Shown in pieces: positions 1-10,842 of a stretch of DNA of 64,000 bases. Source of the stretch: Sarcophilus harrisii (lineage: Eukaryota > Chordata > Mammalia > Dasyuromorphia > Dasyuridae). The notes beneath the pieces were generated by a model. It did not search any database. It saw only the letters and a list, made by a program, of their open reading frames with translations, and was not told the DNA's origin. Positions within the stretch are counted from its first letter, which is position 1. Each line of letters starts with the position of its first letter. The DNA lies in the NCBI RefSeq assembly GCF_902635505.1, contig NC_045431.1, positions 2,170,001 to 2,234,000 on the forward strand, written 5' to 3'. Position numbers and translations under genes: made by a program.

Positions 1-224
1 CGGCCGGGGAGCAAGGGGGGCATCTGGCCGCGCGCCCCCACGCAGTCCGCGCGCGGATTCCCCGCCGGCCCCCAATCTCCCGGGTGGGCCCGAGGAAGGG
101 CCGCCAGGTAGCCTCGGGGACGGGCGGCGAGAATGCCGCGGCGAATTCCAGGGTAATTCTCCAGGAAACGGGGGCCGCGGAGCTGCGGGGAGCGGAGCTG
201 GCGGGGAGCGCCGGGGCAGGGCAA

Positions 225-330
225 TTACCAGCCAACACATGTTTTCCATGAGCACGCAAGTGTTAAAACTGATTTAATTTTCGTCTGTAAATAAAGAATC
301 CCAGTGGAGCGTGCGTGTTTATCTCCCTGG
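225..330. promoter_or_regulatory. AT-rich block inside the CpG island, candidate conserved element
   Basis: A repeat-free, AT-rich stretch sits abruptly between GC-rich sequence and includes TTTAATTTTCGTC and a GATAAA-like stretch just beyond. The contrast in composition is the only evidence; conservation could not be tested. Confidence 0.25.
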
Positions 331-599
331 GAAAGATAAAAGTGCTTCATCTGCCAGTAGCCTCTGCCGGGGGGAGGGGGAGAGAAGGCACGGGGACAGG
401 GGGAGGGGGAGGGGAGGTCTCTGGCCCCATGTGTTCCCTATCTTGCAATCAACGGTGATCTCGACCATGTGGAACTCGTTTGGCCCTATGGGGTCTTTTC
501 TCGAAGCTTTATTTTTAGTTATCTCAAATGGTCCTTACTCCCTCCCCCCTTTTCTTTTCCTTCTTTTCTTCTTTTTTCACATATTACTGATTCATAAAC

Positions 600-1120
600 A
601 GTAAAATTAGTCTGCCAGGAGGCTGGCGGAGGCAGCCATCGCGGCGGCGCCTGCTTTCCTGGCCTTGGTGGTTTCAATAAATCGCGGCTGCCACAATGGA
701 ATTTAGGCCTCATAATCACCTGTGCGGCCCTCCCCGGCCCCCCGGCCCCCCGGCCCCGCCTGGGTCTCGGACCCGCAGCCACCCGGATCAAAGCTATCTT
801 CTTCTTTCCTCTGCCCCGGCCGGTGGCGGCGAGGGGCGGGCCGGAGAGGAGGAATGGGGGTGGGGGGCCCGAAGAGGAGGAATGGGGGGAGATGGGGGGG
901 GGGCCCGAAGTCATCATAAGGCCGGAAATGAACGTCTCTGCCGTCCTGGTTAAGCTGGAAGCCCCGAAGTATGAGAGCAATTTAGGATATTCGCATTTCT
1001 GGAGCGAAATATGATTAAGCACTTCATTAGGGAAGTTGTGTTTCCACTTAACCCCTCTCTCCGGCACCCGGCTTGGGGACTTTTTAACGGCAAATTGACG
1101 CAATTCCAAGATTCCGGCCT
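600..1120. promoter_or_regulatory. Candidate regulatory block in the CpG island
   Basis: Two AT-richer blocks (about 600-720 and 905-1110) without recognisable repeats flank a GC-rich core. They contain motifs such as CCTCATAATCACCTG, a GATTAAGCACTTCATTAG stretch and TTTTTAACGG. This mosaic resembles conserved non-coding sequence near developmental genes, but that is inference. Confidence 0.3.
845..907 (+). repeat. Two-copy G-rich tandem repeat
   Basis: A unit starting AGAGGAGGAATGGGG and ending GGGCCCGA occurs twice in a row (845-872 and 873-907); the second copy has a longer G-run. The several G-runs could allow a G-quadruplex on the plus strand. Confidence 0.7.
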
Positions 1121-1212
1121 GCCCGCCGCGCCCCGCTAGCGTGGGAGACTTCAGGGGTCCGGGATGCCCCGCGCGCTCCGCTTCCTCCTCCCTGCCTACT
1201 TAGGGCCTAATC

Positions 1213-1250
1213 CGGTATAAAGGCAAAAAGGGCTTTCATCTTCGGAGCAC
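1213..1250 (+). promoter_or_regulatory. Possible TATA-type core promoter
   Basis: TATAAAGG at 1216-1223 lies in the CpG island after a pyrimidine-rich stretch. A start site about 30 bases downstream would fall near 1246-1250. No initiator or downstream exon can be confirmed, so this is only a motif match in a plausible setting. Confidence 0.25.
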
Positions 1251-1599
1251 TTAAGTTAATTACAGGGAGGCCCGGCGCAGGCCCGGGGACTGTGCGGCCC
1301 GGCCTCCGAAGGCCGGCTCATCGGATCCAGATGCGGGCCCGTGGCGGCTCAAGCCCGACAGATCCTTTGTCGGGAAGGGCGGCCGAGGGACGGGCCCGGC
1401 CGGGGAGGCTTCTGGGGCCGGCCGCTCCGTGCGCCCGGCAGGGCCCCGGGGAAGGGCCTTCGCAAGGGGCATCTTCGTCTCCCACGGAAAGTGGAGCTTT
1501 CCTTTTTTCACCTGATCAAAATCTGGGCTCATACATGTAAACACAAAGTAGCGAAGGCTCACTGACACTCATCCTCTAGAATACTCGGAGGGCAGGGCG

Positions 1600-1890
1600 G
1601 TCCCGTGGTCAGATTGGATCTTACGTCGGAGGGCTTGAGGTCCAAATCCGGCTCCGCTTGTGTGACTGAGCAAGAGACGTCACCTCTTCGGGCCTTAATC
1701 TCCTTACCTGTGAAATTGGGACTAGACGGTCCTTTTCGCGATCTTGTGGAAGGCAGGAATTAGAAGGCGCGAGTTAAGCCCGTGCCTCCTGCTTACGTTT
1801 GTCTGGGAGTCACTGCACCCCCTGAACCTCAGTTTCCTCATGTACAAAGTGGGAATATTGATCTGTCACTACCTTAGCTCACAGGTTTTT
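1600..1890 (+). repeat. Two adjacent MIR-type SINE relics
   Basis: The first copy (about 1600-1745) has the MIR order: GGTCCAAATCCGGCTC, GTGTGACTGAGCAAG, CTCCTTACCTGTGAAATTGGGA. The second (about 1750-1890) has CTGAACCTCAGTTTCCTCATG followed by AAAGTGGGAATATT. Both are strongly diverged. Confidence 0.6.
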
Positions 1891-2094
1891 TGTTTTGTTT
1901 TTGGAGAATGGGCCTTAAAAGCCGGGGCGTGTTCCCTGGCTGCCCCCTCTGCCTGCAGTTCTCGCCCTCCATTTTTCACTCCCAGATTCCCTATTGTCTT
2001 TCAGGATCCAAAACCCACTTCCTGCAAGAGGCCTTTCCCATCCTCCTTAAGGCTAGTGTCTTCCCTATGAAATTCCCAGTTTCTCATTTTTATT

Positions 2095-2143
<49 letters not shown>
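2095..2143. repeat. (TA)n(CA)n microsatellite
   Basis: About ten TA units pass directly into about fourteen CA units. Confidence 0.97.
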
Positions 2144-2145
<2 letters not shown>

Positions 2146-2224
2146 ATAGAGAGCTTGTTTGTACCTCATTATTTGCATATTGCCCCCTCCCCATTATTCA
2201 ATGAGCTCTGGGAGAGCGGAAACA

Positions 2225-2320
2225 GTTGCGGGGGCGGGGGAGATTGTCTTTGTATCCCCAGAATTTAGCACAATTCCCAGCCCAGAGATCAAATCAGTGT
2301 TTGTTGGATGACTTGATGAC
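2225..2320 (+). repeat. L2-type LINE 3' end fragment
   Basis: Shows the typical L2 3' order: TTTGTATCCCCAGAATTTAGCA, then a 'CAATTCCCAGCCCAGAG' block, then GTGTTTGTTGGATGACTTGA. Short and diverged. Confidence 0.45.
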
Positions 2321-2559
2321 GTGAGACATGACCACAGACTACAATGTCCTCACTCGGAAATAAAATAAAATCTTAGTTTAAAAACTTCTGTGTGAGCAAA
2401 AGCAATGTGATACTCCCTGGCTACTTCGATTGCCGTTTAGAGTTTGCAAAATACTTTATCAATGTGATGTAACCCAACGTGCTCCTACTTTCTTAAGCAT
2501 CTCCCAAGCACTTGTCTGGAACACAGCCAAGGTAAAGATACAAGTCTCTGCCTTGAAGA

Positions 2560-2725
2560 AGCTCACATTCTAATATTCTCTCCTCTGATCTTCACAAGAA
2601 CCCAGTGAAATAGAAACTATGATTCTTATTCTCATTTTACAGTTGGGGAAACAGAGGCTAGTTGGGGAAACACAGCTGGTAAATGGAAGTGGGATTAAAA
2701 CTCCATGTGGCACCTAATCGTACAA
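2560..2725 (-). repeat. MIR-type SINE relic
   Basis: Read on the plus strand it shows the reverse MIR order: TGATCTTCACAAGAACCC, TTCTCATTTTACAG, GGGGAAACAGAGGCTAG, CACAGCTGGTAAATGG. Typical old CORE-SINE. Confidence 0.6.
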
Positions 2726-2774
2726 ATTTTTGTATTTCCTTGCCTTGAGGTTTTTAAACTAGGATCTAAACACA

Positions 2775-2800
2775 GTGTGTGTGTGTGTGTGTGTGTGTGT
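2775..2800. repeat. (GT)n microsatellite
   Basis: Thirteen uninterrupted GT units. Confidence 0.97.
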
Positions 2801-2829
2801 AATAAAATGATATTCTGTCTAGCTTAGGA

Positions 2830-3285
2830 CATTTCCTCTCGTTATGGGTTTTTAAACCCAACTTATCAGCAGGCATTTTAGACTGTTTGCTTTTTCAGGA
2901 GTGAATATTGTAGCTGGCAGGGACTGAGATACAATTAATTCCCCACAGGCAATTAGAGGAGGAGGCCCGAAAGACATGTTGCTGGAAAAAGTAATAATTT
3001 TGGTATTTGAAAAGCAAAGTTTCAAAGGCCCCTCAGCTTTTCATTTCTAGGAAGGGGCTGCCAAGCCTAGACAGAGAATCCCTTTCCAACAATAACCAAC
3101 AAAGCTGCTTTTGCATAGCTTGCCACCTACCTAGACAGAAGTAGGGATCCCCAACGGACCGTGTTGCTTTTGGGATTGGATGCTCGGGGTCGAGGATTTT
3201 CTCTCCCACTCTGGGAAACCCTGTGTGCTGGGCTGGGCTGGGCCTGCCTGAGGCATAGCAGCAATCCCTGGTGTTGGGGTTGGGC
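2830..3285. other. Unassigned repeat-poor stretch
   Basis: No recognisable repeat, gene or RNA. Includes an AT-rich part near 2900-2960 with AATTAATTCC, and a GGGCTGGGCTGGGC microrepeat near 3229-3242. The minus-strand open frames here have no recognisable domains. Confidence 0.4.
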
Positions 3286-3289
3286 TTAA

Positions 3290-3465
3290 TAGCTTTCCAA
3301 ACTGCTCCACAACCAATTTGTCGATCATCACCTTGTGAGGCAAATGGGGCAGGTAGGATTATCCCCATATTACAGAGCAAAACTGGAATTCAGAAAAGCT
3401 GAAGGAAGGCCTGGGCTGAGACACGAGCCTCCGGGCTCCGAGTCCATCATGTCACTCAGTGCACA
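3290..3465 (-). repeat. MIR-type SINE relic
   Basis: Weak reverse MIR pattern: GATCATCACCTTGTGAGGCAA, TATCCCCATATTACAGAGC, then GAGTCCATCATGTCACTCAGTGC. Heavily diverged. Confidence 0.4.
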
Positions 3466-3985
3466 GTAAGCAGTTTAGCCATATACAGAGAAGAGCAGGA
3501 TCACCAAGGGAGCCCTCTTACACTCCAAAGTAACGTCCTTCATCCTGTGCACTGATGTCAGTTTGTTGGAGACTCTACTTAAACGGTGTGTGAATTGTTT
3601 CCCTTCCGTGGGTTCTAAGATCTCTCAGGGTAGAGAGGGCAGTGGGAGAGTAGGTCCAACAGGTAAAAATTACCAAGAGACCCGGACTCGTTTTTCGGAG
3701 GGAAGGGGCTTTGTCATCATAAAAGCGACCAAACAGCATCTGGGGAATTCCTTGGTCTGGAGGAGCTTGCTTGACGTTTATAAGATGAAGGTTTTCTCCT
3801 CCCAAGAAAAGTATCTCTCCTCAATCACTGGTTGGAACTAATAAGGTTCTGCTGGGGCTCCAGACCTTGACCCAAATTTCCCACACCTGGCTAAGTGAGC
3901 AACGGCAGCCCCCTACAATCGGCTGCCCACGGGAGGCCCTGCTGGGACCCATTCCAGAAAATGTTTTCTTTAAAAAAAAAAAAAT
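3466..3985. other. Unassigned stretch
   Basis: I see no gene, RNA or classifiable repeat. Overlapping open frames of 92 and 76 codons on opposite strands (3563-3841) have no recognisable motif and look like chance. Confidence 0.4.
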
Positions 3986-3989
3986 CCTA

Positions 3990-4050
3990 ATTGCCCAGCA
4001 TGGTTTCTGGAATACAGCAGGAGTTTAATAATGTTTGTTGAATTGAATTG
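3990..4050 (+). repeat. L2 3' end scrap
   Basis: Contains GAATACAGCAGGAGTTTAAT followed by TGTTTGTTGAATTGAATTG, the characteristic L2 terminal pattern. An A13 run precedes it. Confidence 0.4.
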
Positions 4051-4084
4051 GGACAATAAGGTACAGTGGCTCTTAGACTTTGTC

Positions 4085-4452
4085 AGGAGATTTTACCAGT
4101 GGTGTCACTCTGGACAAATCCCTGTAGCTCCCTGAACCTCAGTTTCTGCCTCTGGAAAAGAGGGATAAATTAAACTTTCACCACTTACTTGCCAGAGCTA
4201 CTGTGTATACCATTCTTTATAACTCTTAGCAAACCCCAGAGAAGTAGTAGTTCTCCTAGAAATAACATGGTACAGTTGCAACCGGAACAAGATTTGGAAC
4301 TCAACAACCTAAACTCCAGCCTCTGCTTGGCTTCTTGTTACCTTTATGAATTTGGGAAAGTTCCCTTAATTCTCCTAATTTCCTCCTTTAGGTGGGGCAT
4401 TTGAACTAAATGACCGCTGTTTCCTCAAAGGTTTAAATCCTGTGATCTTACA
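4085..4452 (+). repeat. Two MIR/THER-type SINE relics
   Basis: The first (about 4085-4190) has TCCCTGAACCTCAGTTTCTG. The second (about 4230-4452) has TTGGAACTCAA, AATTTCCTCCTTTAGGTGGGG, and an end like 'TTTGAACTAAATGACCGCTG...GGTTTAAATCCTGTGATC', the THER1 type 3' end. Confidence 0.55.
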
Positions 4453-4689
4453 AACTGTTCTAGAACCTGACCAGCTATTATGTTTTTACTGTTTTCCACA
4501 GATAGTTATTCCACAGTGGGTTGGGGTAACTAACCTATTCCAGATGATGCTGGTTTCTGAGGAGGAAGTGTCCTTTTTTAAACTACTTTCTTTAGCCAGC
4601 ATTCTTTGCACCATGTAAATGGCACCTTATACTGTAAAGCCACACAGTGGAATGAAGTAGCACTAACAAATCTAAGAATCAGAAGACCT

Positions 4690-5080
4690 GGATACCCAAG
4701 GACATCAAAGAAAAGAAAAGGCTCCATATGCAGAAAACATATTTAAACAGCTATTTCTGTAGTAGCGAAGACCTGGAAATTCAAGGGTGCCATCAACTAG
4801 GGAGTGGCTAAATAAGTTGTGGTATATTAAATTCGACAGAAACCAATTGTTTGTAAGAAGAGATGAAGGGGATAGTCTCAGAGAAGCCTGGGAAGAGTCA
4901 TATGAACTGACACAGAGTGAAACGAGCAATCCCAGAGAACTATTTTTACAACAACAATGGGTTGAGACAAATAACTTTGCAAGACTTAACTCTATTTCCC
5001 AATAGAGAAGTAAGAGACTCAGAGTGTAGACTGAGACATGGTTTGTTTGGAATACGGTCAATTAGTTTTGTTGAACATAT
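4690..5080 (+). repeat. Old L1 fragment (ORF2 C-terminal end)
   Basis: Matches the nucleotide pattern of the L1 ORF2 end: CTGTAGTAGCGAAGACCTGG, then CCATCAACTAGGGAGTGGCT, then TTGTGGTATATTAA, and later AGAGAAGCCTGG with GAACTGACACAGAGTGAAA. This equals the 'GEWLNKLWY ... RKAWRDLHELMLSEMS' part better preserved at 32201-32812. Highly diverged, no usable frame. Confidence 0.65.
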
Positions 5081-5395
5081 TCACAATCATCTGTGTGTAT
5101 GTGTCTATTATATAGACATATATATATTTGTTCCAAGCATTTTGTTTTCCTTTTTCAGATGAGTAAGGGAAGGGAATCGATACAAAAGGCGCATTTTCAT
5201 TAATTGGAAAAATGGCATTTGATTTTTAAAATAATCTAAAGACCTGAGTTTGAATCTTAGTTCCAGCAGCTACTCCATCAATTCTCCCTCTGCACTATAT
5301 ATCTAGTAATACTTTTAAAGATGGAGGAGAGAGGAGTGGGGAGGAGGAGGAAGAGGGGGAAAAAACCAGCAAAATACATGAATACATTTTTTTAA
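5081..5395. other. AT-rich unassigned stretch
   Basis: Possible 3' tail of the preceding L1 up to about 5160, then unclassified sequence with a GGAGGAGGAAGAGG purine patch near 5335-5360. Nothing gene-like. Confidence 0.35.
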
Positions 5396-5399
5396 TGTT

Positions 5400-6960
5400 T
5401 GAAAAGATACGCAATGTGCCACACTAGCAGGCTTCTATCTCTGCAAAGTGGATGGAATGGGAATGTCTTATTTGTCCTTTGGGACCATGCTTGTTCTTTG
5501 GAATTTTGCAACATTCATTTCAGATTTTTTTCATTTGGTAGCTCTTCTTCCTATTTACATTATTGTACTAGTGTATATTGCTTTCTTGGTTTTGCTTACT
5601 TCACTTCATAGCATTTGATATAGATCTTTCCATGCTTCTCTGAATTAAATATATTCACACTTCCTCATTGTATAGTAATATTCTATTTACATTCATGTAC
5701 AAGGATTTAGCCATTCCCCAGTTGATGAGGAATTTTGTTTCCGGGTCTTTGCTGTTACAAAAAGTGCTACTGTACATGTATTCTGTTTATCAATGTTTTC
5801 CTTGGGGTATAAACACAGCAATGGAATTTCTAGGTAAAAAAAGCGTGGACATTTTAGTCATTTATTTGCATTTCTAGAATGGCTTATTAATCCACAATTC
5901 CATCAGCAATGCACTAGGGATTCACCTCCCCACTGTTCTTTCAGCTTGTCAGCTCTGCTAATTTGTAGGGTAGAAGATAAAATCTTAAATGTATTTTCTT
6001 ATCTAGAGTGATTTGAAGCATTCTTTTATAAAGTTGTTAAGAGTTTGCAATTCTTTTTAGAATGGTTTGTTGTCTTATCTATTGGGGAATGGCTTTTGAT
6101 CTTAACTGTTAATTGCTTACCAATTGGATACCAAGCCCATACCAGAGAAATCTGAGGCAAAGATTTTCCTCCCATTCTACTGCTTCCTTTTTATCTTTAT
6201 TCTCTTATTTTTGTTTGTGAAGAAGCTTTTCAATTTTGTAATCAAAGTCCTGTATATTATCTTTTGTAATTACTTCCATCCCTTGTTAGTTAAGAATATA
6301 TCTCCTTTCCCAGTTGTGAAAGTTAAATGATATGCTTCTTTTCTCTTTTTTTAAATTGAATGATCTTTAATATTCAAGTATAGTTCTAAATCTAATTTTC
6401 CCTAAGCTGCTTTCTAGTTTTCCTTGCCATTTTTTACCAAAGAGGGAATTCTCTCTTAAGTAATTTATGTTTTCCAGTTTATTGTTTTCCAGTTTTATTG
6501 ATTTGCCAATTTACCCATTTACCAAAACCATTTACCAATGGTTTTAATGTCTGTTATTTTATAATATAATTTGAGGATTTCATGCACTATTCTCTCTTTA
6601 TCCCTGCCTCTTTGCGTTATCTCTCTTAAAATTCTAAATCTTTCATTTTTTGTAAATGAGTTTTGTTATTATTTTCATGAGTTCCATAAAATATCCCTTT
6701 GATAACTTGATTGTTATAGCACTAAAATTGTGAATTAGCATTGGGAGTTTTATCATGTATTAATTTGGCATAGCCTAGACAATTAAGACTAATTATTCTT
6801 CCAACCATTTGTGGGGTCTTTTTTTTCCCTTAAGAAGTACTTTGAAATTGAGTATAAGCAAATATTTTGTGGACTGTGGCACATTGATCCACAAATATTT
6901 TGTACTTGTTTGGAATGGAACTTCCCTTTCTATTTATATCTAGTGGATTTTGTTGTTCTT
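5400..6960 (-). repeat. Old L1 ORF2 fragment, reverse orientation
   Basis: About 1.5 kb reads as antisense L1 ORF2: CATTCCCCAGTTGATGAGGA (5713-5732), CATCAGCAATGCACTAGGGA, TCCTCCCATTCTACTGCTTCC, GAAGAAGCTTTTCAATTTTG, and towards the 5' side TAATTATTCTTCCAACCATT. The order follows known L1 antisense order over this whole stretch. Full of stops and indels; a dead fossil, older than the L1s near 32-33 kb and 52 kb. Confidence 0.75.
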
Positions 6961-8110
6961 GTTTAGCCTTTCCTAATCTCAGTTTTCTCATCCGTAAGAC
7001 TGGGATGCTTGCAGTTGACAAGAAACTCTGCCATGTATCACCAGAAAGAAAATCAGGCTATATGTAGTCCCATAGAGAAAATGAGAGACAGGGTCTGCAA
7101 AATCCAGACCCTGGAATGGGGCTCTGGTGTTGTTAAGAGAACAGACCTCAGGCTAGATAAGAAGATTCCCTGTGGAGAACTTATGGGAAAACATGGATAA
7201 GAATCACTGGAGAGGAGAAGACCTGGAGAGATTGGGATCAGGCTCAGGGAGGAACTACTTCAGAAAATGTGATTTTGTCAGAAGATCACAAATGACTGAA
7301 AAATTCAAAGTAAACATCCAATTAAATTAGGGGCAATAGTCATCAGAGTGTGTTTGAATGGCCTAAAGGGGACAGAGAGGCAAATTTCCATGACATACCA
7401 CAAGGAGATATGCTTGAGGCAGTAGAATTCTCTCCAGCACACCAAGATAAAGGCAGAGCCAATGGGCAGGAGGGCACTAACTATTTAGTCACTCCCGAAT
7501 TTTTAAATTCATATTTTCAATGAATAAAATTCTATTTTTCCTTTCTTCCATGTCCCTTTGCCCAATTAAAAAACAAGAACAATTAAACCATTGCCTATTT
7601 GAGGGAGAATGCCTTTCTGTTCACTTTCCCACTCTCAGTGGAAATGTCTTCAATACTCTAAATTAAAAGGGAAAAAAAAAAAAACAAAAAACTTCTTTCC
7701 TTACACTTATACCTCATTATTCAAGTACTTTATCTGTATCCCCTCAACTGCTCCTCGACCCAGTTTTCTCTCCCAGTTTCTCAAATCTTAATCTGCTTTG
7801 TTATTCAATAACTACTGTATACTCTCATTACCATTTTATTACCACCCTGCCTAACAATTGCCAGCATCAGGAATACCTCTGGATTTTCTTTTTTAATCCT
7901 GAAATAATTAGTGATTGCCCACAGCAAAGAGAAAGTGGTTTCTTACCTGTATGACAGTCTGCAAGCTCTCAGAATCTAAAGCTAAACACTCAAAGTTTAC
8001 TTACTAGGTAGGTATGTTAACAACAAGCCCACTTGGTCCCTCTTTTAACTCAGATTACCTCAGAGTGGATATAAATAGCAATTGTTGTTTTGGCCAGAAA
8101 CCCAGGAGGT
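6961..8110. other. Mostly unassigned stretch
   Basis: A MIR scrap (CTCAGTTTTCTCATCCGTAAG, about 6978-6998) begins it. The rest, including 7020-7480, shows no gene or known repeat; an A-rich run lies at about 7670-7690. Open frames of 60-63 codons here are not credible. Confidence 0.4.
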
Positions 8111-8119
8111 CTTCCCCTC

Positions 8120-8482
8120 CCAGACTGATTCCTTTATTCATTTGTTCTCTTCCTTTCTTCCTCCCACCCTCCCACTCTTCCTTCCTTCCCTCCCTCCCTC
8201 TTTCCTTCCTTCCTTCCTTTTTTCCTTGCTTCCTTCCTTTTTTCCTTCCTTCCCTCCCTCCTTCTTTCCTTCCTTCCTTCCCTCTTTCCTTCCTTTCTTT
8301 TTTCCTTCCTTCCTTTCTTTTTTCCTTCCTTCTTTCCTTCCTTCCTTCCCTCTTTCCTTCCTTTCTTTTTTCCTTCCTTCCTTTCTTTTTTCCTACCTTC
8401 TTTCCTTTCTTTTTTCCTTCCTTCCTTTTTTCCTTCTTTCCTTTCTTTTTTCCTTCCTTCCTTCCTTCCTTCCTTCCTTTTT
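8120..8482 (+). repeat. Long TTCC/CTTT pyrimidine tract
   Basis: About 360 bases almost purely of C and T on the plus strand, with TTCC units interrupted by TTTT and CCCT variants. Two overlapping open frames of 154-160 codons encode only F/L/P/S runs and are artefacts of the tract. Confidence 0.97.
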
Positions 8483-8489
8483 TGTTTCT

Positions 8490-9065
8490 TTACTAGGTAA
8501 AAGAGGCCATTCTCCCCCTCATTTCTTGCCTGGCCTTAATCACTAAATGGATGTTGCTTCAGTCAAACTGAGACCTTAGCTCAAAAAAGACCCAGGTTTC
8601 CCACTGCATCCAGAGCCTGATCTCCTGATCTATATCCTCCCACTTGACCACTTGACTGTGGAGGAAAAAATGAGGCTGGTGATTTTTCATAGCCCTCCGT
8701 CACTCAAACCCACATGTAAGTCAGGGCAGGCAGCATGTCCCTGATGTCATCGTTCTCCCAAAAGCATTGGGTTGCCTACATTTTTCTTAACTCTCCCCAC
8801 TATGGAAAACAGACTCTGTAGATAAGGCTGCTGGGAAAATACCCGTTGTCTTTTGGGGAAACCCTCTTTCTGGTGAGGGGAGGAAGAGCTGAAGCAGCAG
8901 ACGCCGCCAAAACAGCAAGGAGAAACCCGAGGCTTCCTGGGTTTGCAATCGGTACTCCTGGCTTTGAGTTTTTATTCGGCTCCCTAACACCTTGGCCAGT
9001 TCACTTATTGGTTGGAGTGTTTCCAAGCATTGTGGGTGCTTGTTGAATTGAGCTGCGTTAAGCCC
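8490..9065. other. Unassigned stretch
   Basis: No gene or classifiable repeat seen. The open frames at 8787-9086 (minus) and 8846-9046 (plus) lie on top of each other and have no domain. Confidence 0.4.
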
Positions 9066-9068
9066 AGT

Positions 9069-9301
9069 TTGTTGTTGTTTAATCACTTTTCAATCTGCTC
9101 TGACTTTGTGACCCTGTTTGCGATTTTTTTGGTAAAGAGACGAGTGATTTGTCACTTCTTCTCCAGCTCCAGAAAACTGAGGCAAACAGGGCTAAATGAC
9201 TTGTCCAGGGTCACTCAGCTGGTGGGAGTCTGAGGCTGGATTTGAACTCGGGTCTTCCTGGTGCCGGGCCCAGCACTCTGTCTCCTCTACCCAGCCAGCC
9301 C
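9069..9301 (-). repeat. Marsupial CORE-SINE, long form (MAR1-like)
   Basis: On the plus strand it starts GTTGTTGTTTAATC and continues with GACTTTGTGACCCTGTTTG, TCTCCAGCTCCAGAAAACTG, GAGGCAAACAGGGCTAAATG, TCAGCTGGTGGGAGTCTGAG and TTTGAACTCGGGTCTTCCTG, ending CACTCTGTCTCCTCTACCCA. The long form carries an RTE-like 3' tail after the tRNA-derived head (family knowledge). Confidence 0.85.
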
Positions 9302-9865
9302 AAACTCTTCTTCAAAGTTGTATATTTATTCTTGCCAATGTGATGGAGCAGTGACTTCATCGGAAAAAGATCAGGAGGCCTCAGGGCCTTCAGGAACAAT
9401 AATGTGACATGCAGCAGGAATGCTGCTGCAGTCTTGCCTCACGTTCAGGGGAACGTGGGACTCGGAGCAGGATGGAGGAGAACCGCCGTTGTAGCTTCTT
9501 ATGCTCTGGGATCCTTGGTCCAAGCCCACTTGGACCTATCCCCACTCCCCAAGGACCTCCAGGAAGACCTATCCAACCTCGGTTGCCCACAATAGTCTCT
9601 CCCTTCTTTGAATACGGTCTGCACCCCCCATTTAATGTCGCTGCCCAATATGCTCTCCACCCAGGGAAATGACAGTTCGGGTCCTATTATTGCTCATGTG
9701 TCTGTGAAGCTGTGCCTTTGACTTTATTAATATGGAAACAGCCTAGTGTGGGCCCTCCCTCCCAGGCTTCCAGAAACTCACTTTCGACCGATACTTGGCG
9801 TCCTGAAAAGTTAAGTGATGGGCCCTGAGTCATTATGTCAGTCCTTGAACCCAGCTCCTGACTTA
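9302..9865. other. Unassigned stretch
   Basis: GC-moderate sequence without a recognised repeat or exon. Several short overlapping open frames occur on both strands, with no conserved motif. Confidence 0.35.
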
Positions 9866-9869
9866 GGGC

Positions 9870-10010
9870 CAGCCTTCTGGCCCTCCTATTCCCATTTTCC
9901 AGGTGAGAAAACCAAAGCTCCGAGACAGAAGGGGGCTTTTCTCCGCTCCCAGCAGCAGCAGAGGCAGGACTTGAAGTCGGCAGAGACTCCCCGTCTGGTT
10001 CTTCTCCCCC
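9870..10010 (-). repeat. MIR-type SINE relic
   Basis: Reverse pattern: CTATTCCCATTTTCCAGGTGAG, AAAACCAAAGCTC, then GAGGCAGGACTTGAAGTCGG. Diverged. Confidence 0.45.
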
Positions 10011-10344
10011 CATCCCCCCCTCCAGGATGAGGGGCTATTTCTTGTGTGTTGTTGTCAGCTTTCTCGAATGTTGCTCTGGCTTCCCCAGCCAGGAACTCCT
10101 CTGGGAAAGAACCTTCTTTAGACACTTTAAAGGAATACAACTGTCTCTGCTCCTCTAGAGCTCATATTCCCACGGGAGGATGAGGTGGAGAAGCCCAGAT
10201 ACCGGTTTTTTAAACATTTTCTGAGAACTGCCTCAGAGACAGCCAGGACAAAGCCCCACGGTGTGTGTGGGGGGGGGGGGTTCTCTAGGAAGTGCCCTCT
10301 CCATCCTGCAGGGTCAGAAAAGCCTCCATAGAGGAGGCAGACCT

Positions 10345-10445
10345 CTTCATCTGAGCCTTCCTTGCTGTATGATCTTGGACAAGTCAGTTCCCTGGGCCCT
10401 AACATGACAACAAGAGTCAGGCTGGATAATTCTGAAGCAGTCACG
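10345..10445 (+). repeat. MIR/THER-type SINE relic
   Basis: Has GCTGTATGATCTTGGACAAG, CAGTTCCCTGGGCCCTAACATG, and GGCTGGATAATTCTGAAGCA. A G11 run at about 10270-10281 lies just upstream. Confidence 0.45.
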
Positions 10446-10840
10446 ACTAGGTAAAAGCCTCCGAGTTTGCTGTAGGATGAGCCTCGTCCCCGAGTCCAGC
10501 CAAGCTTTCACCTCCCCGAGCCATCATCTCTCCCACCCACCCAGAGCAGCCAGACCTTCAACAGCACAGAGATCAAGCAGAGTTCCCGAGTCACATCCAC
10601 CTTGTGTCCCCCTCCCCTAGACACAGAGGCTTTAAGCTGTCCCTCTGCCTCAGAGTCCCTGTCGGCTCCAACACTCTGAAATGGTGGCTCCAAGTTTTAG
10701 TGGCCAGATGTTGTAGAAAGATTTGGAAGAAATACCCATTCTTTCTCAGTGAAGCTACATGGCGTGATTTCAGACAGTTGTCTGCTTCATCCAGGCAGAA
10801 AACTGGCCCTGGTGAATAACAATAATTTAAATTCATACAG
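10446..10840. other. Unassigned stretch
   Basis: No gene or repeat recognised; small open frames on both strands overlap each other. Confidence 0.35.
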
Positions 10841-10842
10841 CA

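Larger units (their letters stand above)
1..1500. other. CpG island, left end of window
   Basis: Very GC-rich sequence with frequent CG dinucleotides, densest at 1-215, 640-940, 1120-1180 and 1261-1480, against an AT-rich, CpG-poor background further in. Such islands usually mark promoters or Polycomb-type regulatory domains of developmental genes (general knowledge). No exon is recognised; open frames here are the by-product of few stop codons in GC-rich DNA. The island may extend left of the window. Confidence 0.8.

Noticed and set aside
519-1109. 196-codon minus-strand frame over the left CpG island
   Set aside because: Protein is P/G/R-rich with no domain; GC-rich sequence has few stops, and frames on the other strand overlap it.
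8014-8546. Two 154-160-codon frames rich in F, L, P and S
   Set aside because: Direct translation of a TTCC tract; not a membrane protein.
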